Positions 1 to 7,330 of a DNA stretch of 11,950 nt are shown here, piece after piece (position 1 is the stretch's first letter; each line of letters opens with the position of its first letter). This stretch comes from an uncultured Eubacteriales bacterium (GTDB lineage Bacteria > Bacillota > Clostridia > Christensenellales > Aristaeellaceae). Both the position numbers and the translations under genes were made by a program. Under the pieces are notes generated by a model, which saw only the letters and a program-made list of their open reading frames with translations, did no database searches and was not told the origin of the DNA. The stretch lies in contig URJB01000057.1 in the NCBI GenBank assembly GCA_900548145.1, forward strand, positions 1-11,950. Direction: 5' to 3'.

Positions 1-28
1 GACCCTATCTCTCTTTCCTTTTTTGCGT

Positions 29-57
29 TTGTCCAAGATGTATTGTAGTCCTACAAT
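29..57 (+). promoter_or_regulatory. Candidate sigma-A promoter P1 with dyad over the -10
   Basis: TTGTCC (29-34) and TACAAT (52-57) are separated by 17 nt, matching the sigma-A consensus at 4/6 and 5/6. The -10 box lies inside a perfect inverted repeat, ATTGTAG (42-48) and CTACAAT (51-57), with a 2-nt spacer. Because of this symmetry the minus strand also carries a TACAAT. The dyad could be an operator for a dimeric regulator. The site is about 125 nt upstream of the first gene; it is a pattern match only. Confidence 0.4.
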
Positions 58-85
58 CCGCCGTTTTTTGAGCAACTAGCGCCCC

Positions 86-114
86 TTTTCAACCGTCCGG
101 CCCTGTGTTAGAAT
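86..114 (+). promoter_or_regulatory. Candidate sigma-A promoter P2 for the five-gene operon
   Basis: TTTTCA (86-91) and TAGAAT (109-114) are separated by 17 nt. A TG one base before the -10 (106-107) makes it an extended -10 (TGnTAGAAT). Transcription would begin near 120, leaving a leader of about 60 nt before the ATG at 181. That leader can form only a weak hairpin (115-142). This is the promoter closest to the first gene. Confidence 0.5.
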
Positions 115-180
115 AAGAGGAAGGGTTTTTGGACCCACTCTTTCCCTGAACAGGAACGAACAGTGAAGGGAGTCCTGAAT

Positions 181-900
181 ATGAGTGAAAACCGCTGCCC
201 CTCCTGCCGCCGGGAGCTGCCCGTGGCTGACGGCACTTTCTGCCCGTACTGCGGCGCGGCCCTTGCAAAAGGGGACGAGCTGCCGGAGCCGGTCCGCGCC
301 ACGTTGGACGCCGCCGGGAAGGAAAACGACCCGGTGAAAAAATACAGGCTGCTTTGCGACGCCCGGGAAGCGTTCCCGAACTGCCTGCCCATCGAGGAAG
401 AACTGCTCTTTCTGGGGAGGTTGCACGAGCGGGACGGGAAGAATCCCACCTTTGACGTGATCAAATGCTTCCTGCTGCACCCCTATCTGACCCCGAAGGA
501 ATTTACCCCCAAAAAGTGGGACGCTATGCGGCAGGAGCTGTTCCATCACGAGCAGCTGGAACGGTGCAAGGCGCTGGCCCCGGACGCGGACGTTTTCGTC
601 AGCCACTATCTGGAACGGCTCAGCGAGGAATTTGTGCGGCTGTTTCTGGAAGGCAGCACCTATTACATGCGCAGCTTTTTCGGCTTCACCTCCCGCAAAA
701 ACGCGCCCCGTCTGCTGGCGGAGCCGGTGGCGCGGATGATGGAGAACATGGCTGCGGATGAAGCACTGACCCTGGACGAGCGCCGGATGCTGACCCATGC
801 CCTGTACCGCGGCTTCAGCCGCCGGATGGACGGCCAGACGGAATGGCTGCGGCAGGAGCTGGACCGGCGGGGCGTTTCGATGGACGGCGCTTTGGACTGA
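181..900 (+). CDS. Zinc-ribbon domain protein of unknown function
   Basis: This encodes a predicted cytoplasmic protein of 239 aa whose precise function I do not recognise. The N-terminus is a small zinc ribbon with two CxxC knuckles (Cys6/Cys9 and Cys21/Cys24; CPSC and CPYC), expected to bind one zinc ion. The rest (about 30-239) is charged, probably mostly alpha-helical, with no membrane segment or catalytic motif I can name. The ATG at 181 is chosen because a good SD (GAAGGGAG, 165-172) sits 8 nt upstream; the in-frame GTG at 163 would overlap that SD. It is the first gene of a run on the same strand, with the next start 29 nt after its stop, so it is probably co-transcribed with the membrane protein and ABC exporter. 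Such zinc-ribbon proteins may bind protein or nucleic acid, but nothing here decides between them. Confidence 0.85.
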   Translation: MSENRCPSCRRELPVADGTFCPYCGAALAKGDELPEPVRATLDAAGKENDPVKKYRLLCDAREAFPNCLPIEEELLFLGRLHERDGKNPTFDVIKCFLLHPYLTPKEFTPKKWDAMRQELFHHEQLERCKALAPDADVFVSHYLERLSEEFVRLFLEGSTYYMRSFFGFTSRKNAPRLLAEPVARMMENMAADEALTLDERRMLTHALYRGFSRRMDGQTEWLRQELDRRGVSMDGALD

Positions 901-928
901 CCGGCCAGAAACGCCGGAAAGGAGCAAC

Positions 929-1660
929 ATGGAAAAACAAAGCAAACGGCCGGAGAACATGCCCCGGCAGGTCAAAGCCCAGCAGCCGAAGCTGAAGGAA
1001 GAAAAGCCCGGCGACGCGCTTCCGCCCCAGCAGCCGCTGACCGACGAGGAGACGGCCCCGAAGCAGCCGCCCCGCTGGTGCAAGATCGTCAAAAAGGTGC
1101 TTCTGTGGCTGGGCGTCGTGCTGGCGCTGGTGCTGTGCTATCTGTTCCTTTTGCTGGGCGAGCCGGATGAGGACGAGCAGCTGACCCAGCAGCCTTCGCA
1201 GGCGCAGCCCATCACCCTGCCCATGAGCGCCGTGGAAAGCCCCGGCGATACCAGCCCGGAGGGGCTGGCGGAGCTTTTCGGCCAGCCGGTATTGTGCCTG
1301 TACGGCAGCGCCCTGTCCATGACCCGTTCCCGGGTATACGACACCGCCTTCCGGGGCGAATACGCCCGCCGGGTCACGCTGACCTATGCCTTTGAGGACG
1401 GACAATCCCTGACGGTGGAAAGCATCCGTCCCGTTTCGGCCATTGCCCTGCTGCGCGGCGAGGATTATCATCTCAATGGCGACAGCCTGTATTACATCGG
1501 CGGCATGGACGCTGCGTGGATGGAAAACGGCACGGACGTGCTGGTTTTCGGCCAGACGGCGGACGCGGCCTACGCCGTCCGCTGCCCCATCGGGCACAAG
1601 GCCGATCTGGAAGTACTGCTGAAGCAGACGACCCTGATTGCCGCGCCGTCCGCAGAATAA
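929..1660 (+). CDS. Single-pass membrane protein with extracytoplasmic domain, unknown function
   Basis: This predicted 243-aa protein starts at the ATG at 929, supported by the SD AAAGGAG at 918-924. Residues 1-50 form a hydrophilic Lys/Pro/Gln-rich cytoplasmic tail. A basic CKIVKK segment then leads into one strongly hydrophobic helix at about 55-77, followed by an acidic Asp/Glu- and Gln/Pro-rich linker (about 78-100). The remaining ~140 residues look like a compact mixed alpha/beta domain that should lie outside the membrane (N-in topology, since the positive charges precede the helix). I see no peptidase, glycosidase or sortase motif and do not recognise the family. It sits 28 nt after the zinc-ribbon gene and 49 nt before the ABC exporter, so it is probably in the same transcript. 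A 5-bp hairpin (CCGGC 901-905 with GCCGG 913-917) lies directly before its SD. Confidence 0.8.
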   Translation: MEKQSKRPENMPRQVKAQQPKLKEEKPGDALPPQQPLTDEETAPKQPPRWCKIVKKVLLWLGVVLALVLCYLFLLLGEPDEDEQLTQQPSQAQPITLPMSAVESPGDTSPEGLAELFGQPVLCLYGSALSMTRSRVYDTAFRGEYARRVTLTYAFEDGQSLTVESIRPVSAIALLRGEDYHLNGDSLYYIGGMDAAWMENGTDVLVFGQTADAAYAVRCPIGHKADLEVLLKQTTLIAAPSAE

Positions 1661-1709
1661 TTTTTTCAACCGATACCAAAGGAGCATTCAGAACAGGAGC
1701 ATCATTCCC

Positions 1710-3491
1710 ATGCAAACGAAATCCACCAACGGCAACCAACGCACTATGAAAACCTCCGAGCTGGTCCGGCGCTTTCTGCCCTATTTCCGTCCCTATCGGG
1801 GCATGCTGGCGCTGGACCTGTTCTGCGCCACGCTGACCACCCTGTGCGATCTGGTGCTGCCCATGATCGTGCGCAGCATCACCGGCCTGGCCAGCGGCAG
1901 CGCCGCCGCCCTCACCGTGGCCTATGTGCTGAAGGTGGGCGGCGTTTATGTGCTGCTGCGCCTGATCGACACCGTGGCCAACTACATCATGGTGGCCCGG
2001 GGCCACGTGATGGGCACCTATATCGAGCGGGACATGCGCCACGCCCTGTTCGAGCATCTGCAGGAGATGGGCTTCGCCTATTACAGCAACGCCAAGGTGG
2101 GGCAGATCATGGCCCGTATCACCAGCGACCTGTTCGATGTGACGGAGTTCGCCCATCATTGCCCGGAAGAATTTCTGATCGCCGCCATCAAGATCACCGT
2201 GCCCTTCGTGATCCTGCTGGGCATCAACCCGGTGCTGACGGTCATCATTTTCCTCATGCTGCCCATTATGCTGGTGCTGGCCCGGTATTTTAACAAGAAG
2301 ATGCGGGCCGCCTTCAAGGAGAGCCGCCATCAGGTGGGCGAGATCAACGCTCAGGTGGAGGACAGCCTGCTGGGCATCCGGGTGGTGAAGAGCTTCGCCA
2401 ACGAGCCCATGGAGATCGACAAGTTCGACCGGGGCAACGAGGAGTTTGTGCGCATCGGCCGCCGCAAATACCGCTACATGGCGGGCTACAATACCACCAC
2501 CCGTTCCTTTGACGGCGTGATGTACATCGTGGTGGTCATCGTGGGCGCGCTGTTCATCATCGACGGCAAGATCACGGCGGCGGACTACATGGCGTATCTG
2601 CTCTACATTTCCACCCTGCTGACCTCCATCCGCCGGGTGGTGGACTACGCGGAGCAGTTCCAGCGGGGCATGACGGGCATCGAGCGCTTCTGCGAGATCA
2701 TGGACGTGCAGCCCGACGTGAACGATGCGCCCGGCGCGAAGGAGCTGACCGGCGTGAAGGGCGATGTGACCTTCGACCACGTCAGCTTCCACTATCACGA
2801 TAACGACCGCGTCGTACTGGCGGACATCAACGAAACCGTGAAGGCCGGCGACAAAATCGCGCTGGTGGGCCCCAGCGGCGGCGGCAAGACCACCTTCTGC
2901 AACCTGATCCCCCGGTTCTATGACGTCAGCGGCGGCCGCATCCTGATCGACGGTCAGGACATCGCGGGGTTGACCCAGCGCAGCCTGCGGGAGAACATCG
3001 GCATGGTGCAGCAGGAGGTGTACATGTTCTCCGGCACCATTTATGAAAATATCGCCTACGGCCTGCCCGGAGCCACCCGGGAGCAGGTGGAGACTGCCGC
3101 GAAGCAGGCGGGGGCCGACGGTTTCATCCGGGAGCTGCCCGACGGGTATGACACCTATGTGGGCGAACGGGGCGTAAAGCTGTCCGGCGGGCAGAAGCAG
3201 CGCATCTCCATTGCCCGGGTGTTCCTGAAAAATCCGCCCATCCTGATTCTGGACGAAGCCACCAGCGCACTGGACAACGAGAGCGAACGGCTGGTGCAGG
3301 ATTCGCTGGAAAAGCTCAGCAAGGGCCGCACCACCTTCACCATCGCCCACCGGCTGACCACCATCCGCGGGGCCACCTCCATCTGGGTACTGACCCAGGA
3401 CGGCATTGTGGAAAAGGGCACCCATCAGGAATTGATGGCGAAAAAAGGCAAGTATTACGAACTGTACAGCATGTATACGGAGGATCTTTAA
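1710..3491 (+). CDS. ABC exporter half-transporter (fused TMD-NBD, MsbA/LmrA/MdlB type)
   Basis: This is a 593-aa type IV (exporter-fold) ABC half-transporter that would act as a homo- or heterodimer in the cytoplasmic membrane, using ATP to export a substrate. Hydrophobic segments lie at about 31-54, 68-95, 155-192 and 268-308, consistent with the usual six helices. The nucleotide-binding domain is complete: Walker A GPSGGGKT (387-394), Q-loop with MVQQEV, signature LSGGQ (491-495), Walker B ILILDE (511-516) and switch His547 in TIAHRL. The length fits the family (about 580-600 aa). The ATG at 1710 is preferred because AGGAG lies about 10 nt upstream; the ATG at 1746 has no SD. The substrate cannot be read from sequence. 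MsbA-like, multidrug and peptide exporters look alike, but manA and a PlsC-like gene directly downstream make a lipid or glycolipid substrate worth considering (inference). No second half-transporter is adjacent, which favours a homodimer. Confidence 0.93.
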   Translation: MQTKSTNGNQRTMKTSELVRRFLPYFRPYRGMLALDLFCATLTTLCDLVLPMIVRSITGLASGSAAALTVAYVLKVGGVYVLLRLIDTVANYIMVARGHVMGTYIERDMRHALFEHLQEMGFAYYSNAKVGQIMARITSDLFDVTEFAHHCPEEFLIAAIKITVPFVILLGINPVLTVIIFLMLPIMLVLARYFNKKMRAAFKESRHQVGEINAQVEDSLLGIRVVKSFANEPMEIDKFDRGNEEFVRIGRRKYRYMAGYNTTTRSFDGVMYIVVVIVGALFIIDGKITAADYMAYLLYISTLLTSIRRVVDYAEQFQRGMTGIERFCEIMDVQPDVNDAPGAKELTGVKGDVTFDHVSFHYHDNDRVVLADINETVKAGDKIALVGPSGGGKTTFCNLIPRFYDVSGGRILIDGQDIAGLTQRSLRENIGMVQQEVYMFSGTIYENIAYGLPGATREQVETAAKQAGADGFIRELPDGYDTYVGERGVKLSGGQKQRISIARVFLKNPPILILDEATSALDNESERLVQDSLEKLSKGRTTFTIAHRLTTIRGATSIWVLTQDGIVEKGTHQELMAKKGKYYELYSMYTEDL

Positions 3492-3492
3492 G

Positions 3493-4473
3493 ATGACAGA
3501 AATAAAGGAGCAGAACCGTTTCCTTCCCCCGATGCGGATGCATCCGGCTTACCGCCACGGCGATATGACCCCCTGGGGCGGCGAACAGCTGAAAACGGTC
3601 TTCGGCAAGGACATCCCCGACGAGCGCACCGGCGAAGCGCTGGAAATGAGCGTGATTCCCGGACTGGAAAGCACGGATGACGACGGCGTGACCCTGACGG
3701 CGCTGATCGAGCGCTACGGTTCCCGGCTGACGGGTCTGCCGGAAGGCACGGAATTTCCCCTGCTGCTGAAGCTGCTGGCGGCCAAGGGCACCCTGAGCGT
3801 ACAGGTTCACCCGGACGACGAATACGCCAAAGCGCACGAGAACAAGCTGGGCAAGACCGAGGCGTGGGTGATCCTCCATGCCGAAGAGGGCGCGTCCCTT
3901 CTGTACGGCATCCGGGAGGGCGTGACCATCGACGATCTGCGCCGGGCCCTGACGGGCGGCGAGGACGTGGAGCCGCTGATTCAGCGGGTTCCGGTCAAGG
4001 CGGGCGACGTGTTCTATATGCCGGCGGGCATGGTGCATGCCATCGGCGGAGGCATTCTGCTGTATGAAATTCAGCAGTCCAGCGACGTGACCTACCGTCT
4101 GTGGGACTTCAACCGGGTCAACGACAAGGGCGAGAAGCGGCCCCTGCACATTCAGCAGTCGCTGGACGTGATCCGCCCTGAGCTGAAGGGCCTGCGGGCC
4201 CATATGCCGGAGCATCCCGCGCAGGAGATCACCCGGCTTCTGGACGTGCCCGCCTTTACGCTGGACTGCGTGGCCGCGGACGGCGCCTGCATCCTGCCCG
4301 CGGCGGAGACCTTCCGGGTGCTGACCGCGCTGGAGCCTCTGACCCTGCGCTGGCTGGAGGGCGAAATGGAGCTGAACCCCGGGGACACGGTGCTGCTGCC
4401 CGCCGCCTGTCCTGAGGTGGGGCTGGAAGGCCATGGCCGGGCGCTGGTCTCCGGCGTTGGGAGAAACGCATGA
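3493..4473 (+). CDS. manA: Mannose-6-phosphate isomerase, class I (zinc-dependent)
   Basis: ManA interconverts mannose 6-phosphate and fructose 6-phosphate in the cytoplasm, linking mannose use to glycolysis and feeding GDP-mannose synthesis. The 326-aa length fits the short bacterial (Bacillus-type) class I enzymes. The cupin zinc site is visible: Gln104 and His106 in QVHPDD, Glu123 in GKTEAW and His182 in GMVHAIGGG. The family signature YEIQQSSDVTYRLWDFNR (about 191-208) is intact, with the presumed catalytic Arg202. The ATG at 3493 lies 1 nt after the exporter stop. No strong SD is obvious, so translational coupling to the upstream gene is likely. The stop overlaps the next start as ATGA. 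Placing manA between an exporter and an acyltransferase rather than with a mannose PTS suggests a role in making mannosylated envelope material, which is inference. Confidence 0.95.
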   Translation: MTEIKEQNRFLPPMRMHPAYRHGDMTPWGGEQLKTVFGKDIPDERTGEALEMSVIPGLESTDDDGVTLTALIERYGSRLTGLPEGTEFPLLLKLLAAKGTLSVQVHPDDEYAKAHENKLGKTEAWVILHAEEGASLLYGIREGVTIDDLRRALTGGEDVEPLIQRVPVKAGDVFYMPAGMVHAIGGGILLYEIQQSSDVTYRLWDFNRVNDKGEKRPLHIQQSLDVIRPELKGLRAHMPEHPAQEITRLLDVPAFTLDCVAADGACILPAAETFRVLTALEPLTLRWLEGEMELNPGDTVLLPAACPEVGLEGHGRALVSGVGRNA

Positions 4474-5132
4474 GCAAATTCTACAACGCACTGATCCGGC
4501 TGGTGCGTTTTGCCCTGCCGGATATGGAAACGGTCTGGGAGGAACCTTTCGACGGCGAAGCGGCGGTCTTCTGCCCCAATCACGCCGCCTCCTTCGGCCC
4601 TATCGCTATGTGCGCTTTTTTCTCTCTGCGGGATCAGTGCCACCCATGGCTGAACGCGGGCATCATGGAGCGTAAGGAGATCCCCGCCTATGTCCGGCAG
4701 GACTACTGGTGGGAGCCGGGCTGCTTTTTCGAGCCGCTGCTCAATATGACCCTTCCCTACCTGATGGCTCTGCTGCTGCCGCCCATTCTGGGCAGCGTGC
4801 CCGGCGTACCGGTGTACCACGACAACCGGGTCATCCGCACCTTCCGTAAAAGTCTGGAATACGTGGCGCAGGGGCATCATCTGGTGATCTTTTCCGAGCA
4901 GCCCGCCGGCCACGGCAGCAGCGAAATGGAGCTGAACCGGGGCTTCCTGCAGGTGGCGCCCCTGATCTGCAAACGCACGGGCAAGGCGCTGAAGTTTTAC
5001 CCCGTCCACGTCGACCGGGCGGCGCGGCGCATCACCGTCTCCAAACCCGTGCCCTACGACCCCGCCCTGCCCCTGAAGGAGCAGGAGGACGGCATCATTC
5101 AGGCGCTTTCCAAGAGCATTCTGGGCAAATGA
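4470..5132 (+). CDS. PlsC-like lysophospholipid acyltransferase homolog with altered HxxxxD motif
   Basis: This 220-aa protein shows the layout of the PlsC/LPLAT acyltransferase fold. Motif I is NHAASFGP (His38 in PNHAA). Next comes a block with NRVIRTFRKSLEYV (about 119-132), and then an FPEG-like motif III IFSEQPAGHG (140-149), followed by the usual CxxTGxxxxPVHV-type strand (167-181). LPLAT enzymes transfer a fatty acyl group to a lysophospholipid or another acceptor at the inner membrane face. The notable point is that the catalytic HxxxxD Asp is Gly43 here, and the FPEG motif reads FSEQ. It may be a diverged subfamily using another base, or not an acyltransferase at all. Two hydrophobic stretches (about 44-52 and 93-108) could contact the membrane. 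Its ATG overlaps the manA stop by 4 nt (ATGA), so translation is coupled. No gene follows on this strand for 282 nt, so it probably ends the operon. Confidence 0.75.
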   Translation: MSKFYNALIRLVRFALPDMETVWEEPFDGEAAVFCPNHAASFGPIAMCAFFSLRDQCHPWLNAGIMERKEIPAYVRQDYWWEPGCFFEPLLNMTLPYLMALLLPPILGSVPGVPVYHDNRVIRTFRKSLEYVAQGHHLVIFSEQPAGHGSSEMELNRGFLQVAPLICKRTGKALKFYPVHVDRAARRITVSKPVPYDPALPLKEQEDGIIQALSKSILGK

Positions 5133-5245
5133 TCGTGCAATGATAACAGACGAGCCGCTCTTGATCGAACGGCCCGTTCCTGCTTCATCATCTCGGCGGA
5201 GTGCTGCTGGGGTGTAGGACGGCGAAAAAACGCCGGATGGATGCC

Positions 5246-5278
5246 GAGGGGCGCGCCCGACGCTTTTCCCTCTTTTTT
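5246..5278 (+). terminator. Possible weak intrinsic terminator after the five-gene operon
   Basis: GAGGG (5246-5250) can pair with CCCTC (5268-5272), enclosing a 17-nt loop that includes a GC palindrome, and is followed at once by six T (5273-5278). The stem is only 5 bp, so the efficiency is doubtful. Its place, 114 nt after the acyltransferase stop, is reasonable for ending the operon. Confidence 0.35.
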
Positions 5279-5318
5279 CTGTGTTGGCCGTCGAGGGTCA
5301 AGCAGCTCCGTCAAGCCT

Positions 5319-5363
5319 GTCATCCCGTTCCCCCGCCGAACTCTCTGCGCGGCGGGGGATGAC
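5319..5363. repeat. Interrupted palindrome, possible dispersed palindromic element
   Basis: CCCCCGCCG (5330-5338) pairs perfectly with CGGCGGGGG (5350-5358) across an 11-nt loop. After a 6-nt bulge (5324-5329) the stem continues with GTCAT (5319-5323) pairing with ATGAC (5359-5363), giving 14 bp in total. There is no T-run after it. GTCATCCC...GGGATGAC ends resemble dispersed intergenic palindromic elements in many bacteria, but I see only one copy here. It would also fold in the 5' leader of the Nudix transcript. Confidence 0.45.
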
Positions 5364-5414
5364 CGGCAAAGATACTTCTCCACCCAATCCCATCCCCGAA
5401 AGGAGTCCTTCCCG

Positions 5415-5816
5415 ATGGTTCAAGTCGTAGCCGCGCTGATCTGGCGCGATAACCGCTTCATGATCTGCCAGCGTCCGGAATATAAGGCCCGCGGGTTTCT
5501 TTGGGAGTTTGTGGGCGGAAAGGTGGAGCCGGGCGAGACCAAAGCCCAGGCCCTTGCCCGGGAATGCCGGGAGGAGCTGGACGTGCAGGTGGAGGTCGGA
5601 ACGGTCTTCTGCGAGGTCGATCACGTCTACCCGGACCTGACCATCCACCTGACGCTGCTCAACGCCGCCATTACCCAGGGCGAACCCACACTGCTGGAGC
5701 ATAACGCCATCGCGTGGATCCCCCCGGAGGAGATCGACCGATACGAGTTCTGCCCGGCGGATGTGGATATACTCAAGTTGCTGAAAGCCCGGCAAGGGGA
5801 ATCTCCCCGGTCATGA
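5415..5816 (+). CDS. mutT: Nudix hydrolase, MutT-like (probable 8-oxo-dGTP diphosphatase)
   Basis: This is a 133-aa cytoplasmic Nudix hydrolase. MutT-type members hydrolyse oxidised nucleotides such as 8-oxo-dGTP to the monophosphate and pyrophosphate, preventing transversion mutations. The Nudix box starts at Gly35 and holds Glu41, Arg49-Glu50 and Glu53-Glu54, the metal-binding core. The only departure from GX5EX7REUXEEXGU is Asp56 in place of the last Gly, a change also seen in functional family members as far as I recall. The length matches MutT (about 130 aa), and the N-terminal VVAALIW...MICQRP strand is typical. The ATG at 5415 has a clear SD (AAAGGAG, 5399-5405; 9-nt spacing). Its 3' end overlaps the convergent ABC-F gene by 44 nt. 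Related CTP- or other NTP-pyrophosphatases share the same box, so the substrate is probable rather than certain. Confidence 0.88.
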   Translation: MVQVVAALIWRDNRFMICQRPEYKARGFLWEFVGGKVEPGETKAQALARECREELDVQVEVGTVFCEVDHVYPDLTIHLTLLNAAITQGEPTLLEHNAIAWIPPEEIDRYEFCPADVDILKLLKARQGESPRS

Positions 5817-7269
5817 CCGTTTCCAGAAAGCGCCGGTCGTGCTCCACCAATAGAAGCGTGGGGTCGGAGGCCAGAAGCAGTTCTTCGATCTGGCGGCGGC
5901 TCAAAACGTCGATGTAGTTCAGCGGCTCATCCCAAATGTATACGTGCGCAGGTGTTGCAAGGCTCAAAGCCAGCAGCACCTTCTTTTTCTGCCCCTGACT
6001 GTAGTCCCGCATATCCAGCGCAAACTGCTCCCGGGAAAAATCCATGTTGCGCAGAATGGCTTTCACCAGCGTTTCGTCCGCGCCCCGGGCGGCGATGGCT
6101 CCTTCCAGCGGGCCGGACAGGCCGCTCGTGTCCTGCGGCACGTAGGAGACCACCAGCCCGGAGGCCAGACGGACGCTGCCGTGCAGCGCTTCGCCCTCGC
6201 CCACCAGCGTCTTGAGGATGCTGCTCTTGCCGCAGCCGTTGGGGCCGGTCAAAGCCAGCCGTTCGCCTTGACGGAGGATGAACTGCACGCCCCGGCAGAC
6301 CTCCCGTCCGTCGTAGCAGACCGCGCCGTTTTCCACGGTGATCAGCTCCTGCTTGGGATGGTGCAGTGTGCGCAGCTTCAGATCGCCCACCCGTTCTACA
6401 TTGTGCAATAGGCCGCTCTTTTCCTCGGCGGCACGTTCCCGGCGCTGCACCGCCGCCTTGGCCCGCTTCATCATGGCGGCGCTGCGCGCGCCCGCGTAGC
6501 CCCGGTCCACCGCTGCCTGGACGCTTTCCGGCACGTGAAATTTGTCCTTCTCCGCCTTCTGGGCGAACTGCGAAGCCTGCCGGGCGCTCTGATTCAGCCG
6601 GCCGATCTCTTTTTTCAGCCCCTCGTTCCGCTTGAGCTCGTAGGCGTTCTGCCGGTCAAACTGCTCCTCCCAGGTGTCATAATCGCCCTGAATGACCTGA
6701 AAGCCGGTTTTGTTGATGCTGAGGATGTGATCCACGCAGTCGTTCAAAAAGGCGCGGTCATGGCTCACCAGCAGAAAACCGTCCTTTCGGCGCAGGTATT
6801 CCGCCACGGCCTGACGGCCCAGCAGATCCAGATGATTGGTAGGCTCGTCGATCAGGGGATAAGCGTCCTCCCGGGCGAACAGAGCGCAGAGCAGTGCCTT
6901 GGTCTGCTCACCCCGGCTCAGGGTGGAGAAGGAACGGTACAGCGCGTCCTCCGTCACTTCCAGCAGCCGCATTTCCTTCATCAGCTTCCACTCCGGTTCC
7001 CCTCCCGCGGCCTCCTGCATCACGTTCAGGGTCATGTCCTCCGGATCGGACACGGAATAGGGAAAATAGACAGGCTGAAGGGGCAGGCTGATCTGCCCGC
7101 CGTGGGGCAGCTCGCCCATCATCAGCCGCAAAAGGGTGGTCTTGCCCCGGCCGTTCCGCCCGGTCAGCCCCAGCCGCCAGCCGGTGTCCAGCTCCGCGCT
7201 CCAGCCGGGGAATACCGGCTCACTGCTTCCGTCATAGGTAAAAGTCAAATTTTGAATCGAACAGCGCAT
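5773..7269 (-). CDS. Lsa-like ABC-F ribosomal protection protein
   Basis: This 498-aa soluble protein has two ABC ATPase domains and no membrane segments, the ABC-F layout. Antibiotic-resistance ABC-F proteins bind the ribosomal E site and dislodge drugs at the peptidyl transferase centre; Lsa types act on lincosamides, pleuromutilins and streptogramin A. Domain 1 has Walker A GRNGRGKT (37-44), signature LSRGEQ (117-122), Walker B PLIDEPTNHLD (138-148) and VSHD (168-171). A charged helical linker, the antibiotic-resistance region, spans about 195-300. Domain 2 has Walker A GPNGCGKS (342-349), signature YSQGQ (423-427), Walker B YIWDEPLNYID (444-454) and VEHD (475-478). The 498-aa length, LGLTGRNGRGKTTLLRL and WDEPLNYID strongly recall Lsa(A), from memory. 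The start at 7269 has SD AAGGAGG (7284-7278) at 8 nt. It has its own promoter and a structured leader with a terminator, so drug-induced attenuation is likely. The resistance spectrum is inferred. Confidence 0.9.
   Translation of the reverse strand: MRCSIQNLTFTYDGSSEPVFPGWSAELDTGWRLGLTGRNGRGKTTLLRLMMGELPHGGQISLPLQPVYFPYSVSDPEDMTLNVMQEAAGGEPEWKLMKEMRLLEVTEDALYRSFSTLSRGEQTKALLCALFAREDAYPLIDEPTNHLDLLGRQAVAEYLRRKDGFLLVSHDRAFLNDCVDHILSINKTGFQVIQGDYDTWEEQFDRQNAYELKRNEGLKKEIGRLNQSARQASQFAQKAEKDKFHVPESVQAAVDRGYAGARSAAMMKRAKAAVQRRERAAEEKSGLLHNVERVGDLKLRTLHHPKQELITVENGAVCYDGREVCRGVQFILRQGERLALTGPNGCGKSSILKTLVGEGEALHGSVRLASGLVVSYVPQDTSGLSGPLEGAIAARGADETLVKAILRNMDFSREQFALDMRDYSQGQKKKVLLALSLATPAHVYIWDEPLNYIDVLSRRQIEELLLASDPTLLLVEHDRRFLETVMTGEIPLAGLSAT
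5808..5819. repeat. Perfect 12-nt palindrome in the convergent gene overlap
   Basis: CGGTCATGACCG is a perfect palindrome that spans the Nudix stop codon (TGA, 5814-5816). A second small hairpin, GGGGA-ATC-TCCCC, lies just before it (5795-5807). Neither is followed by a T-run, so neither is a convincing terminator. They lie within the C-terminal coding part of the ABC-F gene. Confidence 0.5.
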
Positions 7270-7330
7270 GAAAAAAGCCTCCTTCCTGATAGGGCAGGGG
7301 GAGGCATGGCGGCGCGTCTGAAAAACGCGC

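Larger units (their letters stand above)
5133..5414. other. Non-coding gap between the operon and the Nudix gene
   Basis: I find no convincing gene in these 282 nt. Open frames crossing it on either strand lack an SD and a family resemblance. It contains small palindromes: GAACGG-C-CCGTTC (5167-5179), CGGCG-A6-CGCCG (5220-5234 region) and GGGCGCGCCC (5249-5258). It also contains a possible terminator (5246-5278) and a larger interrupted palindrome (5319-5363), listed separately. No clear sigma-A promoter for the Nudix gene is visible. Confidence 0.6.

Noticed and set aside
76..1092. 338-codon minus-strand frame across the first gene
   Set aside because: Antisense to the zinc-ribbon gene, with a low-complexity composition and no SD; the + strand has CxxC knuckles and a good SD.
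1473..3425. Long 650-codon open frame on the minus strand
   Set aside because: It is fully antisense to the well-supported ABC exporter and is a GC-driven shadow: His/Gln/Ala-rich, no SD, no family resemblance.
5099..5383. 94-codon minus-strand frame in the gap before the Nudix gene
   Set aside because: No SD, basic low-information composition, and its end overlaps the acyltransferase gene antisense.
5241..5414. N-terminal extension of the Nudix protein from an upstream ATG
   Set aside because: The extension crosses the palindrome, has no family resemblance, and the ATG at 5415 has a clear SD and a MutT-length product.
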